From the NCBI GenBank assembly GCA_904066235.2, contig CAJFCV020000005.1, positions 2,971,501-3,035,500 on the forward strand: DNA of 64,000 nt, in the 5' to 3' direction. The translations under genes were made by a program, and so were the position numbers. Source of the DNA: Bursaphelenchus xylophilus (lineage: Eukaryota > Nematoda > Chromadorea > Rhabditida > Aphelenchoididae). The first letter of the stretch is position 1. The number at the start of each line of letters is the position of its first letter. Under the pieces are notes generated by a model. The model was given only the letters and a program-made list of their open reading frames with translations. It searched no databases and had not been told where the DNA came from. Of this stretch, positions 23,923-35,500 are shown one piece after another.

Positions 23923-24815
23923 TGTCCTTCCCGACCGGCCCGACTCAAGTATTAGATTCCGTCTAATCAGCCGTTGAAAACCGAAAGGCCTCTCTTTATG
24001 GGGAAATCGGGTGACTTGGGAAGTGAAAAGACTGGGGAGCAATTGAAAATACGTGAGGAATTAGAGTAGAAAAAAGGTGTTCCTATTCAAATCAGAAGGC
24101 TCAAACTACTTATCAGAACTGTTTGAAAACATAAAGGTTTTCGACAGAAACATGTGCCGATTAGGGAGTAGTTTAGATCATTCAAAAGGGCTTGAAATGT
24201 GGTATTAGATGTGGGATTGGGAAAATGTGTAAATTGATTAGCGGCTTCGAGAAATTATGGCTCGAAACCTCATGGTAGAGGTGTTTGATAGAGAAAAATA
24301 GTTATGAAGACTGCTATTTGAGGGTTTGCAACTTATCTTGAGGACTTATTATTTAGTCCCGGTCATTTGGAACCCATAGATTGCCAGTGGCATCTACAGA
24401 TTTTCAAGATATACCTTAATTTTCCCGGTGATCTGGCTAATGTCTAAAGTAATATCCAAATCTTTAAAAAAACATACCGATTTAGAGTGACACATGGAGA
24501 AGAGCGTGAGAAATCACTGTTAATTCCTTTATTCACCGCTTCTTTGTTGGAAGAAGGTCGCTTATTGAGCGCGCGACAAGGTTAATTCGACTTAAAAGTT
24601 TTTTGTTAAACAAAGCGGAATTTGTCATAATTTTGCCCTTTTAGGCAAAATATAGGGTCTCATGACTTTTCAAAGGGTGCTATAATCTACTGAGGAATTA
24701 ATAATTTCAAATTTAGTCGTGTAAAGCTTTATTTTGTTATATTTACAAGATTTACAATAGTATGTACAATATAAATTACTGAATTCCTCGTTGAGATCGT
24801 CAAATTTCCGGGAAA
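23923..24815. other. Intergenic region without recognised features
   Basis: About 0.9 kb between the b5 reductase start region and the stop of GST-kappa a. Apart from an inverted AATAAA (TTTATT near 24731) for the GST gene, nothing was recognised. Confidence 0.5.
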
Positions 24816-26067
24816 TTAGAGTTTTGCGTGGATGACTGGCTCGCTTTTTACCAAACCCAACTCCTTGAACATGAGCGGTAGGCTTTCGACGCCAAAAAAT
24901 GCTTGCGAATCCCGGCCGGGCCGCTTCAACATCATATAGGGCACTCCAAAGGCTCCTTGTCGAACAGCATTCGTTACGTTATCGCGTAAAACGCGTCTGT
25001 TCTCCTCGGACTGGGCTAGGTTGACAATTTCCGGATCAAATCCGAGCTCTTCAAGGAGTGCTTCCACATCAGCGGGAAGGAAATTTGTCTTGTGCTCGTT
25101 GAACATTCGGCTCCAGAAAGCGCGGATTGTTCGGTCGAATTCGTCGGGGTAGTTGTGTTGAATGTACGTTATAACACGTAGAGGGAGGATTGGCGACATT
25201 GTGGGAGCGCGCTCTTCGAACCACTGAAAAAAAATTTTTAAATATTTAATTGTATCAATTGGAACTTTTCGTAATTTTCAAAATTTTGAGAATTTTCCTC
25301 GACAAAGTTTCGGGATAGTATACTTACAGCTGGTAAAATTACTGGATCCATATCCCAAAATTCAGAGAGTTGAACAAGGTTGTTTCGGAGATATTGGAAT
25401 TTCAGTGGGACCAACGCGGGCCCAGTGTTCTTGGTCAGCCGAAAAATGGCGGCCATTGAGACGGGATGGTAGTTAACTTTGACTTTCAAGCTGGCTTCAT
25501 GGTCCTTGATTATCTGAAAATAATCAAGACATTAGCTGAAATTTCCGGTTTGATTTTTTGAGGAAGTTTTGGAACAGTTTTAGAAAGCTTGAGGATTTTG
25601 AATGATAATTCAAAACATGGGGTTTCTCACTGTAAGATTATCGAATAAGGGATGAGAATAGGGCATAAACTCTCTAATAATACAGTGGGGGACCTGATCC
25701 AGTGGCAGGAAACGTACCATTTTGCATCCGGGAAGCATCAAAAATGCGGCAAAATGCTTCCCTTTCCAAGTGAAAAAAATTGCTTTGAAGGGCTCTCCCT
25801 CACAAAAAGAGTGGACACACTGTTGAAATCGGAGTTTTTTTTCACCTGGAGAGGGAAGCATTTTTCCACATTTTTGATACTCCCCTGATTCAAAATGGCG
25901 CGTTTTTTGCCACTGGATCAGGTCCCCCGTAGAAGGAAAATCCCATATTTTGAGCTTTCCTTATGACCTTGACTTGGCCATCAATCCGGCCAATTCCTTA
26001 CCTGATAGGCCAGATAGGCAAATGGCGAAACCACGTCCACATACAGGTCTAGAATTCCTTCAGTCAT
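24816..26067 (-). CDS. Glutathione S-transferase kappa, paralogue a
   Basis: DsbA-fold kappa-class GST (2-hydroxychromene-2-carboxylate isomerase family), a conjugating and antioxidant enzyme of mitochondria or peroxisomes. Three exons (26002-26067, 25328-25513, 24816-25223), all phase 0, give 219 residues, the usual family length. The active-site region reads DVVSPFAYLAYQ, with the catalytic Ser. Later family blocks are NTGP, GAFGVPYMML and FFGVESLP. The C-terminal tripeptide AKL fits a PTS1 peroxisomal signal. The intron that precedes AFGVPY in paralogues b and c is absent here. Family B copy 4 lies in intron 1. It is the first of three same-strand paralogues. Confidence 0.94.
25683..25929. 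repeat. Family B MITE (copy 4)
   Basis: CAGTGGGGGACC start and GGTCCCCC end, with the last few bases of the right end missing. It lies in intron 1 of GST-kappa a. The outer flanks share a weak inverted match ('tcaaaacatggggtttctc' against the right side). Confidence 0.8.
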
Positions 26068-26221
26068 TGTCCTCTAATTTGGATTAGAAACGAAATGTTT
26101 TAATTAAGAACGTCAACATTTGTCAAGCCTTTTAAACCCCACCTTTAGCAGTTAATCGAATTGAGAAAGGCGTACGGTATGCGTTGTACCCACCCACTTT
26201 CAAAACGCCTTATCAATCTTC

Positions 26222-26271
26222 ATCTTTTCCCAGTACAATCTACAATGTAATAGATTGTACTGTGAAAAGAT
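26222..26271. other. 20-bp hairpin upstream of GST-kappa a
   Basis: A stem of 20 bp with one mismatch (atcttttcccagtacaatct at 26222-26241 against 26252-26271) encloses a 10-base loop. It lies 155 bp upstream of the GST-kappa a start. Outer sequences ('gccttatcaat' and 'atgataaggc') also pair loosely. It could be a small-RNA precursor or a relic hairpin; nothing shows expression. Confidence 0.4.
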
Positions 26272-26524
26272 GGTCGTTGGTGATTGGGGCAATATTTTTA
26301 TGGCATTTCATTGTAATGCACAGTAAAATGATAAGGCTTTTACGAAGATTTGTTAATTTGGAGGCTTGGTTTGATTAATTAGCGGGAGAGAAAAGAGTGA
26401 ACTTTGTGGACTTGAAAGATCTAAGAATCTCGAGGAATTTTGGAGCTAAAGTGAGGCAAATTTGATTAGATTTTGGAGAGAAAAACTCAAGATTTGTCAT
26501 CAGGCCATGCTGAGCGTTGTACAG

Positions 26525-27020
26525 GCTAAAAAAGAAGTAAAAAAGAGCTAAAAATTTTATGCCAAAAAGTATCCCTTTATGGTATGAAATCCAAGCTCAT
26601 ATCGACCTTTTTTCTGTTGGAATTTTTTCGGCCTTCGTTATTTCCAAGCAGCTTTAGAAATTTCAACGACTTACAGTGGTGGACATGATCCAGTGGCAAA
26701 AGCGTCCCATTTTGCATCAGAGAAGTATCCAAAACGCAGCAAAATATCTCCCTCCCCAAGTGAAAAGACTCGAATTTCAAAAGCGATTTTTTAGTTGGAG
26801 GTGGAGGTATAATATTTTGCTGCGTTTTCGACACTTACCGGATACAAAATGGTACGTTTTTTGCCACTGGATCATGCCCATCACTGTAAGTCGTTGAAAT
26901 TTCAAAAAGCCGCTTGAAAATAACGAAGGCCGAAAAAGTTCCAACAGAAACAAGGTCGAAAAAGAATTCGATATGAGCTCGGATTTGGTATCATAAAGGG
27001 ATACTTTTTGGCATCAAATT
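26525..27020. repeat. Long palindrome centred on family B copy 5
   Basis: Family B copy 5 (26674-26886) is bracketed by arms of about 135-150 bp (26525-26673 and 26887-27020) that are inverted copies of each other. They share 'taagtcgttgaaatttc', 'ataacgaaggccgaaaaa' and 'ataaagggatactttttggc'. The arms are not part of family B elsewhere. A diverged third copy follows at about 27010-27115. Confidence 0.8.
26674..26886. repeat. Family B MITE (copy 5)
   Basis: CAGTGGTGG and ATCACTG ends with TA on both sides. It is shorter than most copies because the CG-rich centre is reduced. Confidence 0.82.
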
Positions 27021-27458
27021 CGAGCTTTTTTGACTTCTTTTTTAGCCTTGTTTGTTGAAAGTTCTCGGCATTTCTTTATTTTCAAGCAGTTATTTGAAAC
27101 TTTCGAACCTCTTGCAGTTGACGTGGCATAACGAGTAATGACGAAGTTGGAGTTCTTTGCTCCAAAATCTAATCAAATTTTCTCGACTTTTGACCCAAAA
27201 TTCTACAAAATTCTCAAGCCTGGCGCAAAGTTCGCAAGGTTCACTGTATTCTCTGCCGTTAATTAAACAAACCAAATCTCTTAATGTACGAAACTTTTGA
27301 CTCTTTCACTTTACCCTGCATTACAGCGAAATGCCATTCAGCTCATCTCCAACGAGCAGGATCGTTAATTACCCTGTAGGTTGGACTGTTAATTAAAATG
27401 CCGTAAATTGGAGAAACTGCTTTAAACATTTCAATGGAATAGATGAAATTGTAGATTA

Positions 27459-27716
27459 CAGTGGGGGACCTGATCCAGTGGCAAAAAACGTACCATTTTG
27501 CATCCAGGAAGCATCAAAGAATGTGGCAAAATACCTCCCTCTCCAAGTGAAAAAACTACGATTTCAAAAGCGCGCCCGCTCTTTTTGTGAGGGAAAAGGG
27601 CGAACCCTTCAAAACGAAGATTTTTTAACTTGGAGAGGGAAGCATTTTGCCACATTTTTGATACTTCCCGGATGCAAAATGGCACGTTTTTTGCCTCTGG
27701 ATCAGGCCCTCCACTG
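27459..27716. repeat. Family B MITE (copy 6)
   Basis: A full-length palindrome, CAGTGGGGGACCTGATCC to GGCCCTCCACTG, with TA before and CA after. The centre keeps the 'gcgcgcccgctctttttgtgag' type sequence. Confidence 0.85.
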
Positions 27717-28397
27717 CATCTCCAGATTTTTTCATCTCCGTTACTAGGCTTATTACTGTTAGTTTTTTCGGTCTTACTATAGGTAACATTACTCATGAAC
27801 TTTACAATGGCTTTTGATATTTCAATTTTCCCATTTGTCTTGACGCAATAACATAACTTCCCGGTTAAAAAACATCTTTACCAGTTACTATCACACAAGT
27901 CCGTCCTCGATCCGGTGTCATTCATAATCATTAACGTAACTTAAGTAATGGGTAAACAAGAAGCTTCCTTCAAAAACGCAACCATTCTTCGAATTTTGAT
28001 ACTTCCGCTGCGCATAAAAAACGTTTCAGTAGTCTGGCGGAGAAAACAAAGTTTTATTGTAAAGTGTGCTCGATTAATGGTAATGGAATCGTAGACATAA
28101 CAAAGCTATCAGGTGGCAAAGTTTGAGGAATGAGATTTTTTGTTTGAGAAATGAGATTTTTTGGGAGTTGTGTTTTCTTAAAAAACATTTAGGGTTCAAT
28201 AATTGCCTTACAGTAATTTAAAAGTGATCCAAATGAAACCTATTAGACCACCCAAGAATTAGTGAATTAATTTCACTTCCCTGCAATCATTTTAACAATC
28301 AAAACATTGTAAAAATTCGCGCTCAAACGATCCAATTTTAGAAATTGATTCAGAAAGTCACCAAAAGTGAGAAAAATAACCTTTGCTAATGTTTTGT

Positions 28398-28441
28398 GGT
28401 AAACAAGCAAGTCACAACTTGTGACTAAATGTTTACCACTT
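28398..28441. other. Interrupted hairpin
   Basis: gtggtaaaca at the left pairs with tgtttaccac at the right, around an inner agtcacaacttgtgact palindrome. Function unknown. It lies in the otherwise featureless 27717-28743 interval between GST-kappa a and b. Confidence 0.4.
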
Positions 28442-28743
28442 GTTATTACCGTTTTTGATTCCAAGTGGTTGGTTAGCAGAAGTTACAAATTCATTCAGAA
28501 CTAGTGTAATATAGGATAAAAAACTCGGACCCAGTGAAACTTTGCGGTGATAAAGTCCGATAATACCGAAAGAAAAGACCAATTGGTCAAAGTCAGGTTG
28601 TTAATGGAATTCCTGTAAGAAAATCATAAAATTTCTTCGTGATGAGGGGGTAGAATGACTAAAAAGCTGGCGAATAAGTTAGGTAGACCAAGTCTGAAAT
28701 GTCACATCGATTTTCTTCAAATTTTGCATTTGAGTTTATAATA

Positions 28744-28987
28744 AAGTGGTGACCTGATCCAGGGGCAAAAAACGTACCATTTTGCATCCGGGAAGTATCA
28801 AAAATGTGGCAAAATGCTTCCCTCTCCAAGTGAAAAAACTGCGTTTTGAAGGTTCGCTCACAAAGAGAGCGGGCGCGCTTTTGAAATCGGAGTTTTTTCA
28901 CTTGGAGAGGGAGGTATTTTGCCACATTTTTTGATGCTTCCTAGAAGCAAAATGGTACGTTTTTTGCCACTGGATCAGGCCCCCACT
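28744..28987. repeat. Family B MITE (copy 7)
   Basis: Full-length palindrome whose extreme ends are mutated (aaagtggtgacc and ggcccccacta). Confidence 0.82.
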
Positions 28988-29213
28988 ATAGGATCCCATG
29001 TCAATCCCTGAAAATTTTAGCTCGCGGTTGCAGAGGCAGCCGAGATACTCTATTTTTTCCGACGAGAGGGTTGGAAAAATGAGGATAACGGGCAGAGAAA
29101 AAATTATTTCGCCATTGTTGCCAATTACGAGCGGAAAAAAGTTGTTTTTTTGTTAAGTCTACGGTGATAACACCAAAGTATCATCAACATTTGAGCGTTA
29201 CACCAAGCATTTA

Positions 29214-29465
29214 CAGTGACGGACTTGATCCAATGGCGAAAAACGTACCATTTTGCATCCGGGAAACACCAAAAAAGTAGCAAAATACCTCCCTCCCTAA
29301 CTAAAAAACTCTGTTTTGAAAGCGTGCCTTTTCCTTTACAAAAAGAGTGGGCGCGCTTTTGAAATTGGAGTTTTTTCAGTTGCAGAGGGAGGTATTTTGC
29401 TACATTTTTTGCGTTTTCCAGATGCAAAATGGTCCGTTTTTAACACTGGGTCATGTCCGTCGCTG
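29214..29465. repeat. Family B MITE (copy 8)
   Basis: CAGTGACGGACTTGATCC to GTCCGTCGCTG, bordered by TA on both sides. It ends 79 bp downstream of the GST-kappa b stop codon. Confidence 0.85.
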
Positions 29466-29543
29466 TATCCTGTAAGCTTGGCCAAGTTTAATCAAATATG
29501 AAACTACATAATTATTACTTTCTTTATTAAGGAATCTACAAAT

Positions 29544-32500
29544 CTACACGTTCAAAGGTCCCTTGAACTCGACTCCCAATGAATGACATAATTGTGGCAA
29601 GCTTTCGACACCAAAGAAGTGCTCAGTTTCTCCTTGATTTTTGAGCAAAACGTAGGGGACCCCAAATGCCTAAAAATAAACCAAGTTTGAATCAAAAGTC
29701 ATCAAAATCATAACAATGACAAAAAATAAAACCCTTACTCCCTCGGCCAAAGCTTCGTCGGTGTTGTCCTTCAGCGTTTTCTTCACAACCTCTGAGTTTG
29801 TAGCTTCAATAAGGCTGGTTGGGAGGCCCAATTTCTTGCAGATCTTTTCCAGCGCTTCGGCCGAAGTGATCCATTCGTTGTGGATAAATAATCGTTGAAA
29901 TAACTCGCGGATTAGCCTGTCCGCGTCTTGCGGTTGTTCCTTTTGAACGGCCGTTACAAATCGCATCGTTCGCACGGAACTTTGCTTCAGGGCTTGTTTT
30001 GCAAATTCCTGAAAAGAGTTATTAGGTTGAACCAAAACTTTTTTCTGATTTTTATATATCTTTTTTCCAACCGTTTTTTTTACGAAATAAAGATTTTTGT
30101 ATGAATGTATGTATAATACATGTATATTTTAAAAGAGAGTTTTTTACAACCCGAAGGATGGCCCGGACATTTCGAAAAAACGACCAACTCAGAATCTTTT
30201 GATATTTTGCATAGTTGTTGCACCATGATAGCTGAACGTCAGCACGAATTTTTAGTTTCAGAAATTACCGTATACGGGGGTTACGGTAGGTACAATTTTT
30301 ACAAAGATTGGGTTCGTGTGTAAAAACCGCTAGGAGTAACAGCACAAAACTCCGCTGTTTTACGTTTTTGACCATGAGGAACATTTTCATAATTGACAAC
30401 TTTGCCGTAGGATGTTGCCTTCGACTACTTCGAAAAATACCAAGGTACCATATTGAATGTAACTTTTTTGCAGAGAACTTGTCTCAACTTTTGAAACCTC
30501 TTAGAAACGCTTTGACATGTATGTAACAACATATCAAAAATGCGCGAAAATAAAAGGGGGGGGTTGGAGTTATGGTACTTTGAATTTTGCCGATACGGTA
30601 TTTCAAAAAATCATTTTTTTCAAAATCGGTGTGGAAGACCAGCAAACATTGCCAAAATACGTTTTCGACCATGGCGAACATTTTTGTAATTGACACTCTT
30701 TCTGTAGGATGTAGTTTTTGCCTACCACGAAAATTACCAAGGTACCATGTGTAATACAACTTTTCGGCATTCTACTTGTCTCAACTTTTGAAACCTCTGA
30801 AAAATACGTTGACATGTATGGAACAACATATCAAACATTTAGAAAAATAAAAGGGGGGGGGTTGGAGTTATGGTACTTTTAATGTTGGACATACAGTACA
30901 CCTCGATTTATTCTCGGCGACACTTTACGCAGATTATCTTAAGAACAAAATTTTTTGTTTTATCTACGTTGTACGAACCTCACAAACTATTTTCACTAGG
31001 AAATGCAAAAATTTTAGTCCTAAGGATACTGTAACATATCATGCGCAGATAATTGGTTACTGTAACAGCAAGATCAGCGATTTCTTAAATTTTTTGGAAC
31101 GGTTACCACGGTTTATAGTCGTGTGTGCCATACGACGGTGGAATCTGTAAAAATCGGACGTCAGCATCACAAAAAAGGTTCGGTGTACTGTATGTCCAAC
31201 ATTAAAAGTGCCATAACTCGAAACCTCCCCCCCCCCATTTATTTTCTTAAATTTTTGATATGTTGTTACACATATGTCAAGGTGTTTTTGAAAGGTTTCA
31301 AAAGTTGAGACAAGTTGAATGCCGGAAAGTTATATTGAACATGGTATTATATCTTGAGATTTCTCAAACCGGTCGAAGGCTACATCCTAGAACAAAACTG
31401 TCAATTACAAAAATGTTTCCCACGGTCGAAAACGTATATTGGCAAGGTTTTCGGTTGTCCTACTCCAACTAAAAAAAATTAAATTTTGATATACCGTACC
31501 GGCAACATTAAAACACGATTTCTGAGTCCGTGAAGCAGCCTTTAGTCAGGCCGTGACATAGAAAATTTCGATCTCGGGTTTTTTGCCTTAATGTAACCGC
31601 CATCGTCCTAGAAACCCATTGGCAAAACAGTTTTGCCTACTTCCGCCGTTAACACAGTTATTTTTACAATTTATTGTTTATACAGTAATCCACAATAATT
31701 CAGTAATGACCTTACAGACCTTCATGAAATTGTGTATACTGATGTTTTCGAACTCGTAAATTTCAAAAAAAGTGGTTGCGACCAGAGATTGCCACGGCTC
31801 CGGAGCCGGCTCTTGGCTCCGGCTCTGAGCGGCTCCGGCTCCGAGCCGGGAGCCAGAGCGGGAGCCGGGAATTTTGGGGTCGACTCCGGCTCCCGAGCCC
31901 AAAGTCGGAGCCAGGCTTCCCAGCGGTCAGAAAAGTAAAAATTTTGTGATCTTGTTAAACCAAATTGCTTGCAAAACACTGTGGATAATGTGACTTGACT
32001 GCAAAAACGTTGGCTGTATGATCTCTGGCACTAATAACTTTTATTTTTGGAAAAATAGTTTAAAAAAACAGTTTGCATAGGAGCCGGGATTCGGAGCCGG
32101 AGGCCTTTTTAAATTTTGCACGGAGCCAAGAGCCGGAGCCGGAGCCAAAATTTTGACAGTGGCAATCTCTGGTTTTGACTCATTAGGATTACTGTAACAT
32201 ACCAAACTGCCGATACGGCCGCCAAAAATCGGCCGTAAAAAGTTTGTTTCTAAAAACCCACAGGTGATTTTTACATATGTTAATCAGCATAAAATTCTGC
32301 CATATAAACGTTAAAAAAAAGTCCAAAAAGTGGGGCGGCATTTTTCATGGTATGGTGGTTTTCGGTCAGAACTACCAATCCAACGTCCCGAGTTCGAGTC
32401 CGCCTGGATGCAAAAACCAAAAATAAAGCGTAAATTAGCTTTAATGTTGTCTTGGGGTCTGTATGAGGGAGACTGAACAATTTTAAACATAGGCGATATC

Positions 32501-35500
32501 TCTATTTGACAAGGAAAGTACTTTTATGGGGGCTCCTACTTTACACCGATTTTGAAAAGAATGATATTTTGATATACCGTTCGGGCCACAACCAAAGTAC
32601 CATAACTCCAAAACCACCCCTTTTATTTTCGCGCATTTTTGATATGTTGTTACATACATGTCAAAGTGTTTCTAAGAGGTTTCCAAAGTTGAGACAAGTT
32701 CTCTGCAAAAAAGTTACATTCAATATGGTACCTTGGTATTTTTCGAAGTAGTCGAAGGAAACATCCTACGGCAAAGTTGTCAATGATGAAAATGTTCCCC
32801 ATGGTCAAAAACGTAAAACAGCGGAGTTTTGCGCTGTTACTCCTAGCAGTTTTTACACACGAACCCAATCTTTGTAAAAATTGTACCTACCGTAACCCCT
32901 GTATACGGTAATTTCCGAAACTAAAATTTCGTGCTGACGTTCAGCTACCATAGTACAACAACTATGCAAAATATCAAAAGATTCTGAGTCGGTCGTTTCT
33001 TCGAAATGTCCGGGCCATCCTTCGGGTTGTAAAAAACTCTCTTTTAAAACTTGGGTTTGAAAATTTTCAATAAATTTGTGTAAATTTTGTGGCCTTGTTA
33101 TGAAAAGCTTCAATCTGTAAAACCCTCTTTTAAAATTTTCTTGGATTGCACAGGGTGGGCCACTCGAAACTGACAAGTTGTTTCTTTGAATTTCTCCGCG
33201 GAGACTCCGCCGATTTTCCCAAAATTTATATTTTTCTGGAGCTGAGACCCGCCATTTTTAACTGATTGAATTTCAAAAAAATATATTTTGAATTGACCTT
33301 TCTATGCCTTCCCAAAGTTTTGAAAAGCCCTGAGAATTTCCCACAAATGAGCGAAATTCGTGTTTTTTATTCAAATTTTCCACTAAAGGAAGGGTTTAAA
33401 TGTCGATACTAAACTGGGCGCCGTCCATTCGAAGGCCATTCGAGATGACCGGCCGGCTCTTTCTGTGGGCAGTTCTCCTGCAAAACGTTGCCGTCCAGGC
33501 CCTTCATCATCATGATGCGTTGCGAGCGAAGCTGGATCTCATAAAACGAAGTATGGTCGCAAGAGCTGATCCTTGCAACGATTTCTACACTTATGCTGCC
33601 GGAAATATCTTTTTTCCCAATCAGTATGATAATAACTACACGAGACATCTAATGGAATCAAACATTGGAGATGAGGTACTCATTATTATGACGAAACGCT
33701 TTTTGATCTTGATTTAGTTTTGTTTTTTAGTCTTTACGCTCATTTTTTTCAATTTCAGATCCGAAACGTCAAGGAAGTTAAGAAGTTGTTCGCAGACTGC
33801 CTGAAGAATCCCGCCGTGATGGACGAACCGGGACGTCCAGATATATACAAGGGGATTGTGATGTCTTTCAAAACGAAAGGTTTAACTTTCCCAATGAAGA
33901 ACGAAGTTGTCGCCAATGACGACGTCCTTTTTACCAACCTGGTCTTGGAACTGTACACCTATATGTTTGAAACGGGATCGCCGATTTTTAATCGATGGGC
34001 TTTCGGTGCTTCAAATGGGAATTTATTTTTGACGATTCCACCAAAGATCGACCAAGAAAAAGCTTGGTAAGTTAATTGTGCATCATATGAACATATCAGT
34101 TCGTCGGGAAAATAATGTGGATTAATCGAGCCTTGAAAGCGCCCATCATCGCTTTTATTGCCAGATTGAGACGACGAGGCGAGAGTTTCACTGCGATAAA
34201 TCCACATTATTTTCCCGAAAGACTGGTATATGTTGGTGGCGACTGATGAATACTGTGGACCGGGGTTGATTGAATACATGATAATCTTCAGGCAGGACTA
34301 TTGCCGTGCCCTTGGAGGATGTGCAAATCGGGTCTCCTACGATCGGAATTACATGGCGGAAGGTTACGTACGGGCAGATCATTTAAAAGGCCGCTTCTTC
34401 CACCAAACTATGAATACAAAATTAGACGAGACTTTCCCGGATATTGCTTTCTATGTTCCACAAGTTTTTGGAAAAGATGTAAGTTTTTGGGTTTCGCCTT
34501 GTAGCCCCTCCCCCTTTTTGAACACTCCCCCTCATTTTGAAAATTGAAAAAATGAGGTGTGACATCTTATACGATGAAAAATTGTTTCAAATTGAAAAGA
34601 ATAAGCTGTGACATCTTATGCGATGAAAAATTTCTTCAAATTGAAAAGAATAAGGTGTGACATCTTATACGATGAAAATTTTTTTCGAATTGAAAAAAAT
34701 GAAGTGTGACATCTTATACGATGAAAAATTTTTCTCAATCTGAAAAAAAGTTCCATCGTATAAGATGTCACACCTTATTCTTTTCAATTTGAAAAAAAAT
34801 TTCGTCGTATAAGATGTCACACCTCGTTTTTTCAATTTGAAAAAAAATTTCCATCGTATAACATGTCACACCTCGTTTTTTCAATTTGAAAAAAAAATTT
34901 CCATCGTATAACATGTCACACCTCGTTTTTTCAATTTGAAAAAAAAATTTCCATCGTATAACATGTCACACCTCGTTTTTTCAATTTTCAAAATGGGGTA
35001 GAGTTGAAAAAGGGGTAGAGTTCAGATTGGGGGAAAGTTCAGGAAAGGGGGAGAGTTCAGGCTCAACCGACTTTTTTCAGCCCAGCCAGTCTGCTCATCG
35101 TGCCAACTTTCTAAATCATCTAATGGAGTATTTAACCGATCAAACTCTCCGAACGCTAAAGTTTCCCCACTGTGAACAATACATTCGAGAGGCGTTTCCC
35201 TTTCAAGTTTCCAAAATTGCCTACGAAGCGGAGATGCAAGACAAGGAGCGATTTGATCAGCTGAAAGCAAAATTCTTCGAAGAAGGAAACGAGATTAAGA
35301 AAACGGCTGAACGTATGCTGCAAAACGCGAACTTCAAGCAGAATCGGACCCGACAGATTTATCTGGACAGATTGGCGAAGAATGAGTTCAACTTCTTGGA
35401 TCAGCCAATTCTGACGGGAGATGTGCTGAATGAAGTGGATGTGCGGCTTTGGGATGCGCCGTTTTTGAGGAGATTTAAGAATGGAATAGCCCATATTTTC

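Noticed and set aside
23713..24042. 109-codon minus-strand frame upstream of the b5 reductase
   Set aside because: Only the small ATG-TCT-AAG piece at 23914-23922 has a usable donor; the rest of the frame resembles nothing and crosses splice signals.
34530..34990. CRISPR-like array
   Set aside because: The repeats are not separated by unique spacers, they invert halfway, and the host is a nematode.
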